Source: Varroa destructor (taxonomy: Eukaryota; Arthropoda; Arachnida; Mesostigmata; Varroidae). From it: a stretch of DNA of 64,000 nt. Position numbers and translations under genes: made by a program. Location of the stretch: contig NW_019211454.1 of NCBI RefSeq assembly GCF_002443255.2, positions 38,063,719 to 38,127,718 on the forward strand, given 5' to 3'. Positions within the stretch are counted from its first letter, which is position 1; the number at the start of each line of letters is the position of its first letter. The notes under the pieces were generated by a model. The model saw only the letters and a list, made by a program, of their open reading frames with translations, was not told the origin of the DNA and made no database searches. This document shows, in pieces, positions 24,943 through 37,539 of the stretch.

Positions 24943-25537
24943 CGCGATCGCCATCGGCGTGATGAACGGTGTCACCGAGAGAAACGTGTGATCGCCACCT
25001 CAGCCGCAGCTATAGTAAACATCGTCTATGAACTTAGTATCGTCATGAAGGTTCCTTAACGAGACGATATCTTCTAACAGTAAATTCATGTGCCATGGAC
25101 TTGAGCGTTTATTTGTCGCTTCCAGTAATCTTTTTGAAGTCAGCGTTATTTACTATACGAGCCAGCCACTTAACCCTCATTTGTAGACAATGAACGATTC
25201 ATCATAGGTAAACTATTCGTTGCATTCTGCACGGACGTGAACTTACTTTATCTTACTGGTAGATTTACGATGATGACGGACTTCTGCAGGCTGGAGATTT
25301 GACGCGGCGCTCGGCTGCATCGGCATATGGAACTGTTCCGTAAGCAAATTTGAGATAAAGGACTGGCGTGAGCATACGAAAAAAACGTGATCCCCTAGTG
25401 AAGGTGATGCACGGCGTACTCGGCCGGACGCCTATTGCCCGAAACGGCCGCCAGGTGACACTTCACCGCTATATTTTCTCAGCTGACCTTGTGCTTTTTG
25501 TACAGTGCCAACAAACAGACGCGGAGCCGGGGCATAA
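24943..25537 (+). CDS. 3' exons of an unidentified plus-strand gene
   Basis: Four plus-strand exons chain in phase. They are 24943-25014 (acceptor ATCTTAG, donor CTATA|GTAAAC, phase 0), 25263-25339 (acceptor CTGGTAG, donor TTCC|GTAAGC, phase 2 out), 25399-25454 (acceptor CCCCTAG, donor CCAG|GTGACA, phase 1 out) and 25506-25537 (acceptor TTTTTGTACAG, stop TAA). A canonical AATAAA follows at 25551. The encoded tail is hydrophilic and Arg-rich (IYDDDGLLQAGDLTRRSAAS; EGDARRTRPDAYCPKRPP) with no recognised domain, like the cytoplasmic end of a larger protein. The last three exons are the better supported; the first is weaker. Upstream exons should lie to the left. Confidence 0.5.
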
Positions 25538-25550
25538 GTAGTATCTGATA

Positions 25551-25556
25551 AATAAA
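25551..25556 (+). terminator. poly(A) signal AATAAA
   Basis: Canonical hexamer 13 nt after the stop codon of the plus-strand gene ending at 25537. Confidence 0.5.
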
Positions 25557-27091
25557 ATTAACAAAAAAAGCATAAATGAACCTGGGGTCTCAATTATTCT
25601 TCGAGAATCTCAGTCGATCCTCTCTGTTATAATCGAATGTACTGCGCCAACGAAGTCTCGTGGCGCTACTCCCGAATAAGTCTTCAAACTGATTTCCTTT
25701 AGACTCGACAACTTGCCTAAGTCAAAAACAAAATTAACAGGTAGGTCATTTTATTACTACGCGTATTTGTAAGATTATTTTGCCAGAACGCTAATAGAGA
25801 AAGCAGAGGACACAGTCGACTTCATTCGGCCACAACTGAGTTGCACCGGAAAAGAGAACGTGTGACCGTCAATACACGATGAACCAAAATATCATATTAG
25901 AGGCAGGTAATATTAGGACCGTCACAGCGGTATTTGTAAAGATGAACAAATCTAATCTTTATGGTCTATTTTGCTTTCGGATAGCTAGCTAACTCCGCCA
26001 CCTAATTTAAATAAGAGTAGACATTGCTGGAAGCTCGATGATATGATGAATTTTTCCAAACACTGATCATGAACGTATTGTGATCAAATGTGAATTTAAC
26101 GCTCCGCTGCGGGACTGATTGATAGTACTCTGATTCGTGGAAGAAGATCCTGCTTCCTGATCCTGTATTGATATTGGGAAGCGTAGTAGTCGACTGAAGC
26201 TCTACCGAATGATTTACAGCGCAGAGTTTTTTTTTTTGATCGCCTATTGCTAATTAAGGATTTCTCAACACGAATGAAGAAAGCTCAAAGGAAAAAAAGC
26301 TCCTAGAAAATCGTGCACTCGGCAACCAGTTCCTACCTAAAGGCTTTGGGATGGTGGGGACAGATGGCATAAAATGGGGAAGCCTTTACTGTAGAATGAC
26401 GTTTTTGGTACCTGTGGAAAATGGCAGTCCGTGTTTTTCTCATGTTCCATTATTAGCAATGTTGCATGAGATTTTTCTAACCAGAGTGCGTTACTGAGGT
26501 GGCTCGTTTTGTTTTGGAAATTGCTCGATATCCCCTCTTCATGACCTACTAAATAGAAGCTAGAAGAACAAACTGTCAACATGATAATTGTAGTATGTTT
26601 CCTTGGTCGACTTGCGATCACGTAAGATAATCTAGATTGAGACTTTTGTGTCGAACTTTGCGTCTAGGTGTATTTGATAGGCGCCAACGGGGCTTCGTTG
26701 AATTAACTGGATGCAGACGGCACGCCCCTATGTTTAATTAGTTCTTCCTAACAACATTTCTAAACGGGTTCATCTTGATTAGAGTGTGTAATGAATACAT
26801 TAAGAGTTTGCATCCGTGCTGGGGGTTCAGTAAGCAATCGACATCCTACAAATCCATTTAGTTACCCCAGTTGGCCGCGTAGTTGCTTTGTAATGGACTG
26901 CATATATAATTAATGTAATGCTTTTCAATGGCAAGATTTCATGTCAGTGACAAGCTCTATAGAACGCTAATAAAAACTCTACTATATGCGTTGCTCTTGA
27001 AGCGCTTCGCTATTTGCAGCGCTACTTTCGACACAAACCCACCTCGACTATGATCAGATACTGCGTCGTGCGACTGAACGCGCCCACTTAC
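25557..27091. other. intergenic tract with weak exon candidates
   Basis: A minus-strand ORF near 26337-26580 (starting MLTVCSSSFYLVGHEEG, with CAG|GTACCA inside) and a plus-strand frame at 26963-27106 after CTCTATAG are open but unsupported. No domain was recognised in either. Confidence 0.2.
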
Positions 27092-27162
27092 GTTTTGACC
27101 TTCTAGGCTACACTTCCAATTGAAATCTATCCTTCTGGTAACGTTACTATTGTGATACGAGG
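27092..27162 (-). CDS. possible small exon, unknown
   Basis: Minus-strand exon with acceptor AAATAACAG and donor CAAAAC|GTAAGT, 23 codons plus 2 nt. It encodes a beta-strand-like NSNVTRRIDFNWKCSLEGQ with an N-glycosylation motif. It could be part of an extracellular domain. A second minus-strand donor of GTAAGT type follows an open frame near 27310-27370 (SGKTSYGDSVASSRRS), but the phases do not match. Confidence 0.3.
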
Positions 27163-27635
27163 CTGTTATTTTTCAATAGTAAAGGCAGCAGGTTCCCAGC
27201 AATACGCTTATACTTTTTATTTACTATCACTGTTTATGGTTTGTTTGAGATGGCCTGGTAGGCGCGACGCGCTTTGTCACCGAACGCCACGAGCGGGGTT
27301 TCAACAAAACTTACGCTACGCCTGCTGCTCGCGACGCTATCGCCGTATGATGTCTTGCCACTGCTACCATCACCAAAGTTAAGGAGAGCCAGATAAATCG
27401 GTACAAGTTGGCCATTAGTGTGGACAAAACATTCGTGGACGGAAAAAATAACAAAGAGTTTCAGTAAAACAATTTCAAGTTTACAGAAATAACATAAATC
27501 CCTACTAAAGCGTTGGCGTTTACCAAGCGTGCTATGGGCGGTTCATGATTTACTTTTAAATATCTAGTAAAGCTGTATATAACTGGACGAGCTCATAATA
27601 AAAGAATGGACCGTTTAGGCAGAGTAAACTTAATG

Positions 27636-27703
27636 GGCTATTTATTTCTACGTTAAGAGTTTAACACAACCATTGCATCGAGTAAACAAGTAGATAAATA
27701 GCC
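27636..27703. repeat. inverted repeat, 14-16 bp arms
   Basis: GGCTATTTATTTCTAC at 27636-27651 pairs with GTAGATAAATAGCC at 27690-27703 apart from a 2-nt bulge, with a 38-nt loop. It could be a structured RNA or a chance palindrome. Confidence 0.4.
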
Positions 27704-30691
27704 TAGAGTCAAACATTGTCTTGCCACGTGATTTTCTTACTACGTAAAAACAAATGGCTATTGAAAAAAATCTACCAGTAAACTAAAAACAGTTGTTAGT
27801 ATACTTCATTGACAGTAAGCAGCGGCGATCAACTTTCGACTACATAAGATCTTCCATCCAGCGCCCTCTTTTGTCCCGTCTCAGAGACAAAAAGTTGCTA
27901 TTAAGTTTTCGCGCTAAAACAAACGACAAATCATGAGACGTTAATTGAATGTCTCTAATTTTGTAAAGGAAAAACGGTTAATGAAACGTCTACACTAATC
28001 AAACGCTCAATAAAACTAGTATTTGTGTTGCACTTCGCGAATTTTTAGGTCGATTCCTTAGCGTGAAATGTTCGTTGGCCCAACAGCAGGCTCACAGGAC
28101 CTAGAAGGCCGCCGCACTTTTTTTTATCTCGCATCAAGAGCTTCACTTTCTCATCAGTTCGTTGCTTCTTAGCGGTGGGTCATGTCGAAAATAGTACAGC
28201 GTCTCGAAAATAGTACAGGTCACTCTGCAAAGCAATCAGGCAAGCTAAACACGAAATTAAGGGTATGACTATGTTTCTTGTTTATAAGGCTCATATCTGA
28301 TTAAGATATAGGGAACAGTCGCTTTGCAGCTAATAGAATGCGCACTATTTCGTTCGACTTCTAAATTAAACTATTTGTTTATGTATCTACTGACCTCTCT
28401 GCGGTCTTCTATCTTCTAACCAATCTCTTCATTCATTTTCATTGAAAACGTTGGACTGCTTCATTTATCTGGTGTTTTCTGTCTGGGTAGTCTCATTCAC
28501 TCGGTCAGTGTACAAGGCCCTTTCAGCCCTATCAAATGCAAAAAATAGTGTTTTTAGGATGAAAAACACCGCTAGCCAGCCGTAACAGTTCTGTGTAGGG
28601 GCCTGCCATCGAGATTGCGTCATGTTCGTTGCCGGGCGAGATGCTGAGGGTAGATGAAGAGCCTTGTTTCCTAGCGCGCCTTATTGAGTTTATCGGGCAA
28701 CCAGGGAATTTTTTATTTTATATAACACTTCGTACACTTGAGGTGCTGAGCGATAATAGAATGCTCGCAACTTACCTTCTCGGTGAATTAGCGAATTCAG
28801 CGATCCTCATTATTCAAGGCGCTTAGCGACTTCGGGCGTCCGATCAGGGTGGAGTGCATATTTAGTATTTGAAACCCCACCTTTGAACTCAGCAAGCCCC
28901 TTCAACAATATCTACTAGTTATAGAGTTCTTGCTATTCACAGCACAGATTTTTCGAGTTACCTCCACGGTCGTTCTATTTGGATAAAAAGCAAGATAGCA
29001 CAGGTGTTGAAAATTCATTCTTCTTTTAGTTGGGGGTTTGAACTTCACACGAAATTTGGCGTCTACAACACAATAATATTGTAATGTGCTTAAAAGAGAG
29101 AATGAAATGAGTGGTATATAAAAACAGCATAGAATAAACAGTAAAGAGGTAGATAGGAGCATTTAACCTATATTTCAACCTAGTACAGGAGTGCATAAAA
29201 AGTTCTTCCATTCTCACACAGACTGTATAAACTGCGAAAAGACTTAAGTCTGCGATCTTTACCTTTTCCAGCCCGTTACTAGGCCGTTCGCTCTTCTCTA
29301 TGGCACGTATAACAATATTCTAAGTAATAGTGGAAGTATGGTTCGTTTAGGATCGATTTGACAAAGACCCATCTAACGATTTCGGACTATATTAAACATT
29401 ATATATAGAATCGACCTCGTGAATCGCTTTAGACGGGATTGAGACAGTATGGCTTTTCTCTGCCATTTTAGTCGTTGAGCGATGGCCGCCGCTCTCGACA
29501 TATTTTGCGGCCGGTCAAGGAAAAAACCGCTAGACAAGGCCAGTGGCTGTCAGCGCGCTGTTTAAAGTAGCTATTGTTTTTGGAATAGCTTTCTTGTGAA
29601 TATTCCATGATGTATATATATATATATTCCGTTCTAATGAAAAATCCGTAAACGCTTTCCCACTTATCCGTAGGTTTCTTACGGTCGCTGTCAGAGAATC
29701 GTGTGGAACACAAAATAGGAGATAGCGATGTTTCGATGCTAGCTTCCCGTGCAATTTTTCCTTAATCGTTTTTGCTGCAGTATATTTTAATAGCAGCACG
29801 TACTCGTACACGGACAAGGAACCAAAATCAAATTTTTGAAGAACAACAAATATTCGGTTGATATGCCATTAGCAGATCAAGGATTTCACAGACTCTTGAG
29901 GTCCTCTGAGATAATCCTCTACAGATTTCTCTCTTACAATCTATTCAATTACGTAGGTATCCATCTTCAGATTAAAAAGAACCCTTAAAAACATCAAAGC
30001 TCTCATGAAATTACAAACTTCACGACCATTCTACATAACGATAAACACAAAGATTTCGCAATCCCATAAAGTGTTTTTCAGTAATATACATAATTTGTTC
30101 ATCAAAGGCTAAAAAAAAAATGGTTTACAAAATAGGGTTAATTTGCGATTCTTCAATATAGCGATTAATTTTTTTAACTCGTTGGCCGAATGCGAAACTT
30201 TTTTTTTAATTACGAGAGTCAAAGGATCGAAGCAACTCATAGTAATTCGCCGATCATCTATTATACCGCTCACCTCTATGCCATGCTCTTGATAACAATG
30301 TTAATGCATTTCTTGTTCCTTTGTAATATTATGAGTATCATACTGGGCCTTAACACCAGCTGCGTTTTAAAGATAGTAAGCGTTTGCCTTATATACAAGT
30401 GCAAAGGTTCCTAAAGGTATCACCTCAGTATCGCTAATCGAAGACTGAAAGATTTTTCGTGGACGTAAGGAAAACAAAATACAAACTCTGTAAGAAAAAT
30501 ATGCATTACATATTTTTACCTTTCGTTTATGATAAAAAAAATACTTACTATTAGAAGGCTTTCCGCGCCCACTGTAATCAGTAATTAGGGGCACTGTAAT
30601 CAGTAAGCCACTTCCACCAGCATGTGTGCCTTGGTCAGATATCTTGTCGACAGGACAAAACAACGCTAATTGTCCTGTACAACCCCGTGCT
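27704..30691. other. non-coding tract
   Basis: A plus-strand ORF (ATG at 28641, hydrophobic, containing FIGQPGNFLFYITLRTLEVL) is the only candidate of note; it lacks splice or domain support. A minus-strand frame at 30541-30732 ends at a GTAAGT donor and contains two copies of ACTGATTACAGTG 20 bp apart. Confidence 0.25.
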
Positions 30692-31143
30692 TCAAAAACC
30701 AAACAACGTTCGATGTCCGTTAGTAAAGTCACTTGAGTCGGAAAGTTCCGGAGACAAGTGCATTTCCGTCAAATACATGAGCTCAAAATTGTGTAGTAAC
30801 CAAGTGAATAGCACGATCTTCATCAGATTAAAACAAAGCGAAAGCTACAAATCAATCGATTTGATTTTATTCAACGAATAGACCTTACAAAAGTTACTGC
30901 CGTGTAAGTTAAGAGATCACTGGCTTGAGTAAGTGACTTTGCTATGATCGTTTTCGATAACGTAAATTCGATGTCATCCGGAGTACGAAGAATCGAATCT
31001 TCAGAACAACATAGAACGGGAGAACTTGCTATTTCCAGATCGGGCTCCCCGACACCTGAAGGTGTTCCCGTCGTCGGAAGTGCGAACACTGCACACGGAT
31101 GTAGAACACGTAATCGAACCCAGTGCACTTTATACGCAGACAT
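30692..31143 (-). CDS. two-exon small gene, unknown
   Basis: Exon 1 is 30889-31143: ATG at 31143, 85 codons, donor ACTTTT|GTAAGG, phase 0. Exon 2 is 30692-30781: acceptor AATTTTGAG, 29 codons and TGA. The joined product is 114 residues, starts MSAYKVHWVRLRVLHPC and ends HRTLFGF. No domain was recognised. The plus strand is also open here for 76 codons (ATG at 30944), so the coding strand is not certain. Confidence 0.3.
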
Positions 31144-32704
31144 TTTACCAGTCAGTCAGACAGTCAGCCATTAGCAATTGCGTAAGCTGAAACAATCATC
31201 AAGATACCCACATAATAATACTACCTAGGACCAATGACAATAGTTCTAATAATCCAAGATCGTAAATTGTCTCTCAGTAAGACTCGATGTCTCAATGACA
31301 AAAACAATAACGAAAAAGGCAACAACGATGTCAACATCCGACGCCAGAAAAGTTTATCGACAATTTGTCTCCGCAGACGTCAGAGCACTGCGCACCGTTT
31401 AGAGCCTCCCCCTTATGTTCGCAGCTAAAATGTCCGTCGTATAGCAGACCACGAAAAAGCTACAACAGACTCTTTCGTAGGGCCAGCCTAATAGTCACTC
31501 TATTTGCTACGCAAAAGCGCGATTTCAATGCTATTTCCACTTCGCAAGCAGTTCTGCCTTGTCTGATCTTGCTATTTCCGAGCTCATCACTGGCGGCGTT
31601 TGCCTGATCGTGACCGACGGCAAAGCGTGCCACTGACGTTGCCGGTGCCGTCGCTATCCCCGCGATAGTTATTGTCGTTCGGTGCGGTCTCCAGTTTCAG
31701 GGGTCTCGGGTATCAAGTAGCTGATTGGCATGTGAAAGGGGAATCAGAGCCCATATAAACAGATCGTTCAATGGATAGACAATTAGTCATTCAGCCAGCT
31801 GATGCACCAATGTGAACACCAGAAAAATCATAATATAACAATAACATATAGTGAGCACATGCTTTTGGGACCGCGTAATCAGAACTAATACTGTTGCTGC
31901 TGATGTCACACGGGTTCTGCTCGTCGTTTTGTTGTTACTAGTGCCGCTTCTTTTCGTTTTGGTTGCAATGACCATGGCAACGATGCGCGACGATGACGGT
32001 TTGTTGACGGCTGTCGTCAGAACACGGTACGCAGTTGCTCGTACATCTTAAAAACTGAATGGCCTAGATTTCAACAACGGCCGGCGAGCATCCACCCCCG
32101 TTATGAAGCACACACGAAGCTAAAGGAAGGATGATACGTGAAAGACAGGAATCTTGTATGAGAAAAAGAGCTTCAAAATTGATAAAATGAGAGGATTCAT
32201 GTGTTCTAGACGGCTAAAGCACAGGTCGTATGGTAGGACAGTCTTCATCTAACGTCCGTTAAAGTAGCAGGAGATACGCAAATTATTGCAATAAAAAGCA
32301 GATTTAGATAGAGAATAAAGTTATAATAGGTACGACTCTAATATCTATAATATACAAGATATTATGCTACACACGCATCAATGGGTACAATATTACATCG
32401 GTGTATTCTGAAAGGGTAAGCGTTTAAACAATTTTACGACCCAATTAACCGACGATCCCTAACTGCATCTGCTCGATATGTCACACTTGTGTTTGTACAC
32501 TTCCGTTATTGTGTATTTTTGTTTCTTACAAACTTAAGAGATCTCCGGACCAAACACGTCATAAGTTTTTGTCTATTGTAACACTTCTCTTTGAGTACAG
32601 CTTGTCGTCGGATAAGCTATATGCAATGTGTTAAGCTACGCTATTTCTCCATTCAACAGACTAAGTTGCTATTTTTTTTTACTATCAACTAAATTTAAAC
32701 CGTG
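31144..32704. other. non-coding tract
   Basis: Short tandem TCAG units lie near 31150. Several 60-80 codon ORFs at 31.2-32.05 kb lack splice or domain support. Nothing else was recognised. Confidence 0.35.
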
Positions 32705-33238
32705 TTATTCTGATATTAGTCCATAAAGTATACCAAAGGTTAGCATTTTATTTGGAGGCCACTGAAACAAACGGCAAGTTCTGCGGGATTTTTTATTTTC
32801 GTGTTGATCCAGGCCAGAAGAGTCAGTCTTCATCTCGCCTAAAAAACAACGCGAGTCAAATGTCCCTCTGGAACCGCTTGTATGACTCAACTGGTTTCGC
32901 GTAATTTTGAATGACGACGCCGTGGAGTTAAATTTACGGCCGATTAGATGACCCGATACGCCATCATTTTACAAATATGGTGTTTCGGGTCATCGATTAT
33001 TTTTGGTACTGTTTGATACACACTGTCCTGCAATCCATCAGCCCCACAGCTCCAGAACGCTCTTCGATAGGTCGAATTTTTGGGGTAGGACGTCGTTGGA
33101 TTGGCATGCAGGGCCGCTCCGTAATGCAACGATGCTATGACCTGCACGTCCGGTTTTTTGTACCCTCGGTCTCTCCTTACCTGAGGGTAAGCCAGTCTGT
33201 TCTATTTCAGTGTTACCATCGGCAGCAAAAGGTGTCAT
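32705..33238 (-). CDS. two-exon gene start, unidentified (possible membrane protein N-terminus)
   Basis: Exon 1 is 33181-33238: ATG at 33238, donor CCCTCAG|GTAAGG, phase 1, encoding MTPFAADGNTEIEQTGLPS. Exon 2 is 32705-32838: strong acceptor TTGTTTTTTAG, phase 1 in. It encodes a hydrophilic stretch and then CRLFQWPPNKMLTFGILYGL, and ends at a TAA. The total is 63 residues if exon 2 is terminal. A possible donor (TTTG|GTATAC) within the hydrophobic segment would make this instead the cytoplasmic N-terminus and first membrane segment of a larger transporter-like protein. Splice sites and phase agree well; the identity is unknown. Confidence 0.45.
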
Positions 33239-36200
33239 CTATATTTGGCGCGATATCCGCTACGTGTCCCGTAGTAAATTCGCCAATTCAATAGCAGGCC
33301 TTTAGTCCAGACTGTGGCATCCGATCCGTCGCAAACGTTGCTGTTCTATCGGACGATAGCCTTCTACTAGCCTTTTGCTTGCTTACGGAGAGGCGGAATG
33401 CCATACATATATTTGGTTATCGTCCAGTTTTCCGTAAACGCTATAGCATTACAAGGGTATGCTATAGCGTTATATCATACTGTAAAAATTACAGGGTTGC
33501 TACCGGATGGCATGTTACAAACCGTAAAATGTGTTGCACCGCTGATCATTGCAACAATTAGCGTATCTTTTGATACTTTTATAAACGTGAAAATAGAAAT
33601 CTCTAACTGTCCAGAGACTTTTTAAACTCATTTTGTATATAGGGGTTATGAAAGCAATGCAGTTTATTATAGGGAAAAGCTCATCATCCGCTAGCTACAT
33701 TGATTAGATCTATTCCTCTGTACATGCAGGTACAAAGGGACAACGATAAATACAGAAAATTATACTGCTAACTACATTTAGGAGTCTCGATCGGGTTCTG
33801 TTTGTCTCGTATCCGGTACCACCCAGAGGAGAACAGATAGAAAATGCCGTATTCGTATGAAAATTTCCTGTGCAAATCAGTGAATTGGTAATACTCAGAG
33901 ATGGTTACGATATGTAGCTATTTTGGTCCGGTTTTCGCGTGCTATTAACCGTTTTTTAGCTAAATGGGCACATACGTCAGGTTATATGGCTCGGCGTGGG
34001 TGGAACTTGAAAGTTAAGATCTAGCGATAGTAAATGTGCTCAAACTGTTAAAACGCTTTTATTCACACTTCGAATAACTCCTTGAAGGTGAGCGAAGTAC
34101 CTTAAAAAACTCGCTGTTTTTTGCAATTACATTACGCCAACGAGACAAATGTTGATCAGGCCGATAGAAAAAAAATAGTGTTATTTGTGATCAAGATGCA
34201 CTATTAAGGGAAACGGTCGAAAGATAGTTTTGTCGTCTTCGTTCTGGGAGTTTCGATGTTGAAGATACGTTCCGTAATGGTTTACCTATTACGAAAAAAG
34301 TGATAAAATTATCGTGAAGGTTAAATCAGGTGCCAAAAAACAAACATTTCCAGCCATGACCAAAGAGTTTAAAACATTTCAAGGTAGTTGGCTGCAATAA
34401 ACTTGCCGTTTGGATGTCATACGAATTGACGCGCAGGGATTTATTTCCTCGATCGTATTTTCAGCTGCGAAATTTTACAGAAATGAGACTAAATCAAGCC
34501 ATCTTTAAAGTGCCGTAGTACGGATGATGTATATAACATATAACAGTGATTTGAGATGTGTTCTTTGTTCTATTACAATGCACAGAGTGACGCCAGAAAA
34601 AAAGGTGATGATACGTGTTTGGTGGAACTGCACAGGAACTGTACCTTATAAGTTGCATCTGCCTAACAAAACGGGGGGGGGGGGGGGTTCGAACCGCTTC
34701 TTCTGACAACAAACAAGATTACAATGAGCCATTGAAAAATCGACTGTAAATAACGAACAGAAAAAGCGTCGTCTTCCACCACACCAATGCCAAGTGCTAA
34801 TCACATATACCTCTAGCTGTTTGGCAAAACTTAAATAGCAAGTTTTAATATAGCCCGGATCTCGAACTCTCAGATTTATATCTGTTTCAGACTGTTTCAG
34901 AGCTTCCTCAATGGTCTTCATTCGGTTTCAGTGGAGAAATGAAAAAACCAGTTGACCCAATGTTTCACCCCGAAGCTACAGATGTTCCACAACTATGGCA
35001 CTAGGATATAGCAGAGAACTGGTCAGTAATTACTCTACAGTTTGATATAATTGATTTAGATTTACGGGCCGGCCTCTACGCTACCCTAGAACATGTGGGA
35101 CTTCAAACCGTCAAAATGTTTGCACCGTATGTGTATTGAGGTCCGTCGGTTTGGACAACATGAACTTGAGAACTTATTCTGTAACTGATAGCCGCATACG
35201 CGGCAGATCTTTCCTAATCAACCTTGTTCTTCTTACTGCTAAATGCCTGCTGAATATAAAGCCGTGTTGGAAAAATCTCTTTGCGATCATAGCGCCTTTT
35301 ATTATTTTGATACAGCTTACCTCAATGTATATGATTGTAGTTTCGCTCTCAATTGTACATGAATGAATGGCAATTTAGGTGAAAAATCCGTCTATTCAGC
35401 AAAATTCTACCTTGAAACTTCCTCTGAACTTGAATCAATCATTCGAACTTAGGTATTTCATTGGTCGCATCGAATGCTGCCCATTATAAAGCCTTTTTGG
35501 AAAACGTTTGGCTGAACTAGGTGAATTTGCTTAATGTTAAACCGAATATTTGTTGCTGAGGTGAACTTATCCATATAATCGCCATTGCACTTCCTCTTTC
35601 CAAAGCTAGCGGGACATGATGGTGCTAACATCATGGAGTGACAATGCACCTTCCGAACCTGAGAAGATTATCGCGTTTTGCTTTTCCCTCGTACAGACTT
35701 AATGGTAATCCAGATGGACACGTGCCTCGCCTTCTCGATCCTATCTTTCTCTTGCATCTCGTCGTATTGCCATTTATCCGGCAAACTTGTTTTTCTCCGA
35801 TGTGGGTATCTGACTTCCTGCAGCTATCTTTCATCCATGTCTTTCTGGCTTTATTCAGCATTTACCATCTGCTCGCATGCGCTCTTGTTCCAATAGCTTT
35901 TCTACAAAACGTACACTCTTTATGTATGTACAACATTTATGATTGCTCGAAATATCCGAGTTTTAGGTTAGAACTAACAGCTGAAATATTCAGGTCTTCA
36001 GTGCTATATGAAGAACCATTTCGGCCAAAGCGATTGTCTCGAAAAGAAACGTTCCTTAGTATCAGTAATTTACGATTGTATTATAAATAATGACATACAA
36101 ATACACTCAGCTCGTGTGCTAACAAGGGGAAATTTCATTACACAAGTTCTCTCATAGCATGGCGTAGGGTAAGGGACACATATTAACTGTTGTGTACATA

Positions 36201-37539
36201 AGCGATGCTATCTAGATGGTCTATCCATTAAGGTTTGTCCGTCCAACTAGACAGGCAAGCATTTTACGCGCAGTTCGACACATGACTATTAAAAACAATA
36301 TCGGCGCTTTTCGACAGCGGCTAGAGGTCGAAAGTGTACAATATCTAACTGGCCAACTCGTTTTTGATTTACTATGAAAGCTATCTGTTTATTCTGGATC
36401 CGGTAGTGTATATTTGTTCTCGTTATGGCGAATAGGAACGTCCTTGAGAAAATGTCCCATCCATGAATCGAATTTTGAAAGAAATTTTCGAAACATAAAG
36501 AGATGATCCGCGCGTGTAGTTCTCCGAAATACTATGGTACATATATTGAGATAGGGTGCTGGCGAAAGCTCAGCTATTCGCACAACTCATTATGTGCTTT
36601 GGTCGCCAAAATGTTAACTGCTCTTAAGTTGTATCTGTGTTATTTTACAACTTTCGCTCTGTACGATAGTTGACAAGCGACGAATACTCATAAATAAGGC
36701 TTTGAGTTGTTATTTTAGGCACACGTAAAGGTGTGCCTATGTTTATTAAGGCGCATGGTCCTAACCATAGACACAGTATTTTCCCCAAAGCTAAGAACTT
36801 CTATCATATGTGAGTACCCTCATGTAAAAAGAAAAGCCTAGATTATACATGGGGAAAACAAATAAAAAAAAAAAAGATAAAATTTTTGCTTTTACCAAAT
36901 TCTATCTGAAAGTTACGCTCACGCCTCTGCTGGCGACGATGACGCTACCGTAACAGCTGCTGCATATACTGATAAGTTCGCGTGGTCGTATTTAAAGCCC
37001 TGCGAATTTTTTAGCCTCTACTTAGCACTAGATGCTCGTAACGTAGGTAAACGCCACATACGTATGGTACGCGAATAGAAACCAACTGTGTTGACAGATA
37101 TTCCCTTTGCTTTTAATAGTCTTTATTTAAAAGATTTCTTTTTCATGTCTTTACATGCTAAATGTTCAGGATTTTTAAGACATATCGTTTCTATCTGTAT
37201 GTTTTTTTTATGCTGAACTTTATGTTTACTAATTCTAATAATAATAATTAATTAATTATTGGTACCGTCTAAATTACGTAATTATTCAGATGCAGACGTT
37301 ACTGCTCTCCAAGCAAATAATTTATTTCATATTCAGCATTTAAATCGCCAAAAAAATTGCGCATATTAGTGAAAGTACATAGAATATATAGACACTCATG
37401 TTTAACCACCTCTCCATGTCTGCATAAAGCCCATTATTCCATGAAAAGAATGTATATTCTTTAATAGATACTCATCGAATCAATAAAGAAAAGCTAAATT
37501 TATAAGGCTCTACCAAGCAGTAGTTAGATATGGACGGCC
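33239..37539. other. intergenic tract
   Basis: It includes a plus-strand ORF at 33398-33625 with two hydrophobic segments, a run of 15 G at 34673-34687, and a 148-codon plus-strand ORF (ATG at 35644) that is hydrophobic and pyrimidine-rich. None has splice or domain support. An inverted repeat TAGGCACAC/GTGTGCCTA lies at about 36716-36740. Confidence 0.3.
34673..34687 (+). repeat. homopolymer of 15 G
   Basis: Uninterrupted G run, capable of G-quadruplex formation and prone to sequencing error. Confidence 0.95.

Noticed and set aside
35638..36090. 150-codon plus-strand ORF, the longest in its region
   Set aside because: It begins at GTG (first ATG at 35644), is hydrophobic because the strand is pyrimidine-rich, has no domain, and no splice or poly(A) context supports it.
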